Source: Dyadobacter sp. CY261 (GTDB lineage Bacteria; Bacteroidota; Bacteroidia; Cytophagales; Spirosomataceae). Taken from it: 64,000 bases of DNA. The stretch is from contig NZ_JAKCPW010000007.1 of assembly GCF_021440085.1 (NCBI RefSeq), positions 434,001 to 498,000 on the forward strand, given 5' to 3'. This document shows positions 60,544 through 64,000 of the stretch, one piece after another. A program made the translations under genes and the position numbers. Positions within the stretch are counted from its first letter, which is position 1, and each line of letters begins with the position of its first letter. The notes beneath the pieces were generated by a model, which had not been told where the DNA came from, did not search any database, and saw nothing but the letters and a program-made list of their open reading frames with translations.

Positions 60544-63500
60544 ATGAGACGAACTATACTTGCTTCATCGATCATCCGAAAAGCTGGGCTGAGGTCATTG
60601 GTAATGCTTTTGCCGGTGTTGCTGATGGCAATGTCGGGCGCAATGGCGCAGACCACCTGGGATGGCAGCGCTGATACGGAATGGAACAATTCAGAAAACT
60701 GGTCGAACGGGGTGCCGGATGCGAGTGTCGATGTGACGATCGCCGACGGTCCGAATGACCCGATCATATCCGGCACAACCAACGCTGTGGCCAAATCGGT
60801 GCTGGTAGGGGCCAATAGCTCGCTTATTATCCAGGCGTCGGGCAGTCTGACAATCAACGGATCGGCACCCTACACGTCACCTGCTACCTTCACCACCGCC
60901 CTTAACAATCTTGGGACTATTACCAACGGTGGAAGCATCTTCCTCGGATCGGCGGCCACTGTGGGCACACACGGGATCGTCAATCAGCAGACATTTGATA
61001 ATGCTGTCGGCGGGTCCATTGAGATCGACCGCTGGGCGAATACCGGAATTTATAATGCTTCCGGCACTTTCACCAATAGCGGTAACCTTGTGATCGGCGA
61101 CGGCACCAGCATCGGTCAGCACGGCATCTGGAACGACGGGACCTTTCAAAACAATAGTGCGGGAACAATTCACATCGACCAAACGACTCTGATCGGCCTG
61201 ATGAATAACTTCAACCCCGCGGGTGTGGGAGCCGCAACCTTTAGCAACTCCGGAGCCGTTATTATCGGCGCTGCAAGCGGCGTAGGCAATTATGGGCTCG
61301 AAAATCTCGGTGACCTTGAAAACGCGGGCACGGGTAGTATCAGCATCGATCATTCAGCCGTCGCAGGACTATACAATGCAGCAGGTTCTTTCAGCAACAG
61401 CGGTCAGGTTAAAATCGGTGCAGTAGCATTTGTTGGACCCGATGGCGTGCAAAACGATGCTCAGATGACCATCAACGAATGCGGCAGTTTGCTGGTACTG
61501 GCAGGTAACCTTTCCAATTCGGCTTCGAAAACGATAACTAATGCGGGATTGGTGCAGATAAAGAACAACCTGGCCAATAATGGTTCATTTACGAATAATG
61601 GTGTTTTAAAATATGGGACTTTTACAGAACCCTACCTCAATCATGCGCTGGTCATCAAAGATGCCCCTGCGCCAATCTTTACATATGGGAGCAATTTTAC
61701 GGGAACGGTTAATGGGATTTTTACGGATGCCGGGGCGACGCAATCTGCGGGGACTTTCACGGCACCCAACCAGTTTGTGCCGGTCGGCTTAGCCGAGGGA
61801 AGTCATATATTGTATGCCAAAATTACTCCCCAAAGCGCTGCATGCAGCTACATTGTTCCTTTTACATACCTATACACCGCACCGGGCCCCGATATCAATG
61901 TTAAAGGGAACGGCAACAATATAGCTAACGGCGATAACAATCCTGTCGACTATAAATTCACTAACTTCGGTCCTGTTTACACATTGGCAGGCAATGCCGT
62001 ACGCAGTTTTACGATTGAGAATAAAGGCGATCAACCCCTCACACTGACCGGTACGCCGGTGGTGAACCTGAGTGGCTCCGCCGATTTTTCCGTCACATCC
62101 CAGCCCGCTGCCACGATAGCTGCCGGAGCAACAAGCCAGTTTGAAATCACTTTCGATCCCGGTTCGTTAGGTGCGAAAACCGCGGTGGTAAGCATTGCGA
62201 GCGACGATTCGAATGAAAATCCTTACACATTTACCATCGCAGGGGAGGGCAGTGATGTTTGCGTGCCCACCACCTCGTCGGGTCCGCTCACATGGACAGG
62301 ATCCACCGACACCGACTGGAACACGCCATGCAACTGGTCGCCCGCGAGCGTGCCTGCGCAAGGCAATGAGGTGATCATCGCGGCTTCGGCAAACGCCCCG
62401 GTGATCGGTGCCGGGATAGCCGCGCTGGCCAAAACCGTGGAAGTGCAAACGGGTGCAACCCTTACGGTTTCAGCGACAGCCAGCCTGACCGTCAATAGCG
62501 TGAAGGCCGTTTCCGGCTCGGCAACAGTCTTTTACAACGCGGGTACCGTCCAGAACAATGGAGAACTGACGCTAGGCAGCCCATCTCTTACGGCGGATTT
62601 CGGTTTGTGGAATGCGGGGAATTTCAATAATAGCCATTGCGCGAAAGTGCTTGTGGTAAGTGGTGATTTGAAAAATGATCTATCCAAAACCATTACCAAT
62701 GGCGGCCTGACCCTGATCACCAATATGCTAGCCAACGACGGTACCTTTACCAACGACGGCACGCTGAAATACGGCAGCATTAACGGGACTGTTACCAACA
62801 ATCAGGTGATCGTTCATGACAAACCGACACCGATTTTTAGCCTGGGCAGCGGATTTTCGGGTATGATCGACGGAATTTTTAAAGATAGCGACGCAACGCA
62901 TCCGGCAGGGACCTTCACCGCACCCGATCACTTCGTTCCGGACGTATCGCTAGGTATAGGCAACCACACTTTGTATGCCAAAATCACACCCCTGGGAAGC
63001 GCTTGCACGTACATTGTCGCATTTGAATATGAATTCCTGACAAACCAGACTACCTGGACGGGTAATGAAAATTCGGACTGGAACAATGCAGCCAACTGGT
63101 CGCCGGGTATCCCGGGAATCTTGACCGAAGCAATCATTCCGAATGTATCAACCCACGACCCCGTTATTGGGAATGGTCAAAGCATGGTTGCCTACGCGGT
63201 GCGCGTGGAAGCGGAGAGTTCGCTGTCCATTGACCCCGGAGGAACGCTCACGATCAACGGGTCTAGTACTTATGCCGCACCTTTCGATTTTACGGCAGGG
63301 TTCAACAATAAAGGCACCGTAAGCAATAGTGGCCAGCTTATTTTGGGTTCCAACAAAGGTGTAGGTAGCTATGCTATCATAAATCAGGGCATATTTAATA
63401 ACCTGGCGGGTGCGGAGATCCGCATTGACAGCACTTTGGATACCGGCCTCTACAATGCATCCGGCACATTTACCAACCATGCGGACATCGCGATCGGGGC

Positions 63501-64000
63501 GAATAGTCCTGTCGGATTGCATGGAATCTGGAACGACGCTGTTTTTAACAACAATACTGGTGGAAATATTAGTATTGATCGTTCCTCGGCCAAAGCGCTG
63601 GTGAACAATCTCGACGAAACAAAGTCTATACACGCGACCTTCACCAATGCGGCGGCAATCACCATCGGCGCAGCGGCGGGTGCAGGATCCCATGGTATTT
63701 ACAATAGCGGAACCTTTGATAACAGTGCCGGAGGGGACATTCGTGTTGACAATACAACTAATACCGCCATTTACAACGACAAAGAGGCGTTTACGAATGC
63801 GGCAAATATCACCGTCGGTTCAGTAGCGACAGCCGGTAATATCGGGGTTGATAGCTGGGGGACTTTTGTTAACAAAGCCGGTGCCACGTTGAAAGTCGAC
63901 CGTGCTGTAAACTTTGGTATCAATATCGGCTCCGACACATTGACGAACAATGGAAGCATTGCATTGGGCGAAGTAAGCAAACCCGGAACGACGGGACTGC
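60544..64000 (+). CDS. Large secreted repeat protein, C-terminus beyond the window (partial)
   Basis: Open from ATG 60544 to the end with no stop, at least 1152 residues. A signal peptide (hydrophobic core VMLLPVLLMAMSG, cleavage near AMAQ) is followed by Asn/Gly/Thr-rich beta-solenoid repeats. Three WxG..D..W....NWS modules occur: TWDGSADTEWNNSENWS, TWTGSTDTDWNTPCNWS and TWTGNENSDWNNAANWS, each followed by the units GTFTN, HGIWNDGTF and GGNISIDRS type, which recur several times (ASGTFTN, GLYNASG). In the middle a choice-of-anchor-D (ASH-like) domain, ENKGDQPLTLTGTP to SIASDDSNENPYTFTIAGEG, is inserted. Likely a type IX secretion substrate or adhesin on the cell surface, but the C-terminal sorting domain is not in view. 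Confidence 0.88.
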   Translation, partial: MRRTILASSIIRKAGLRSLVMLLPVLLMAMSGAMAQTTWDGSADTEWNNSENWSNGVPDASVDVTIADGPNDPIISGTTNAVAKSVLVGANSSLIIQASGSLTINGSAPYTSPATFTTALNNLGTITNGGSIFLGSAATVGTHGIVNQQTFDNAVGGSIEIDRWANTGIYNASGTFTNSGNLVIGDGTSIGQHGIWNDGTFQNNSAGTIHIDQTTLIGLMNNFNPAGVGAATFSNSGAVIIGAASGVGNYGLENLGDLENAGTGSISIDHSAVAGLYNAAGSFSNSGQVKIGAVAFVGPDGVQNDAQMTINECGSLLVLAGNLSNSASKTITNAGLVQIKNNLANNGSFTNNGVLKYGTFTEPYLNHALVIKDAPAPIFTYGSNFTGTVNGIFTDAGATQSAGTFTAPNQFVPVGLAEGSHILYAKITPQSAACSYIVPFTYLYTAPGPDINVKGNGNNIANGDNNPVDYKFTNFGPVYTLAGNAVRSFTIENKGDQPLTLTGTPVVNLSGSADFSVTSQPAATIAAGATSQFEITFDPGSLGAKTAVVSIASDDSNENPYTFTIAGEGSDVCVPTTSSGPLTWTGSTDTDWNTPCNWSPASVPAQGNEVIIAASANAPVIGAGIAALAKTVEVQTGATLTVSATASLTVNSVKAVSGSATVFYNAGTVQNNGELTLGSPSLTADFGLWNAGNFNNSHCAKVLVVSGDLKNDLSKTITNGGLTLITNMLANDGTFTNDGTLKYGSINGTVTNNQVIVHDKPTPIFSLGSGFSGMIDGIFKDSDATHPAGTFTAPDHFVPDVSLGIGNHTLYAKITPLGSACTYIVAFEYEFLTNQTTWTGNENSDWNNAANWSPGIPGILTEAIIPNVSTHDPVIGNGQSMVAYAVRVEAESSLSIDPGGTLTINGSSTYAAPFDFTAGFNNKGTVSNSGQLILGSNKGVGSYAIINQGIFNNLAGAEIRIDSTLDTGLYNASGTFTNHADIAIGANSPVGLHGIWNDAVFNNNTGGNISIDRSSAKALVNNLDETKSIHATFTNAAAITIGAAAGAGSHGIYNSGTFDNSAGGDIRVDNTTNTAIYNDKEAFTNAANITVGSVATAGNIGVDSWGTFVNKAGATLKVDRAVNFGINIGSDTLTNNGSIALGEVSKPGTTGL

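Overview
The window looks like a piece of chromosome from a Bacteroidota bacterium of the order Cytophagales, most like Dyadobacter or a close relative. This rests on family content and not on any database search. The supporting features are a SusC/SusD outer-membrane uptake pair, several two-module FtsX/MacB-type permeases with no ATPase gene beside them (one carrying the N-terminal prefix domain and a PadR regulator typical of this order), a Reg_prop/Y_Y_Y sensor kinase with a LytTR regulator, TIGR04325-type methyltransferase and GT2 glycosyltransferase genes, many SPII lipoproteins, frequent TTG starts, and two matches to the Bacteroidota -7 promoter box TAnnTTTG. No rRNA, tRNA, CRISPR array, transposase or prophage was seen.

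Layout. 1-2.9 kb: the tail of an unseen gene, a flavin-dependent oxidoreductase of the MSMEG_0569 (Nit1C-associated) family, and a serine-hydrolase lipoprotein. 2.97-7.73 kb: the most interesting locus, a stressosome operon rsbR-rsbS-rsbT-(ATPase/PP2C rsbX-like)-histidine kinase-receiver. The kinase begins with a clearly RsbT-derived but degenerate domain that has lost ATP-binding residues, which suggests a direct physical link between stressosome and two-component output. 7.8-9 kb: a DUF1801 gene and two abutting gene remnants on opposite strands. 9-15.6 kb: a second serine hydrolase, an MFS transporter, and a tightly packed minus-strand operon (ankyrin protein, DUF2271 protein, PepSY-flavodoxin-ferredoxin reductase fusion). 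16-22 kb: an unrecognised protein, DinB, AraC and a PadR/permease pair. 22-27.2 kb: susD and susC with a terminator. 27.5-34 kb: RidA, an AlkD-like protein and a surface-glycan cluster (TIGR04325 methyltransferase, glycosyltransferase, FdtA-like cupin, three GT2 genes). 34-45 kb: alpha/beta hydrolase, Bcr-type MFS with an AraC regulator, permease, di-haem peroxidase, ThuA protein, lipoproteins and small proteins. 45-50 kb: permease, sulfatase, SDR. 50.1-54.4 kb: a lone receiver and a three-subunit molybdenum hydroxylase (PaoABC-like). 54.5-58.5 kb: sensor kinase and LytTR regulator. 58.5-60.5 kb: a repeat-rich zone of inverted heptanucleotide arrays surrounding an S23-type four-helix-bundle gene, a zinc-ribbon microprotein and a 1-Cys peroxiredoxin. 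60.5 kb to the end: a very large secreted repeat protein that runs off the window.

The main candidates for something undescribed are (i) the RsbT-derived pseudo-ATPase domain fused to a PAS histidine kinase in a stressosome operon with no sigma-B or RsbU gene beside it, and (ii) the nested inverted heptamer arrays around the four-helix-bundle gene.
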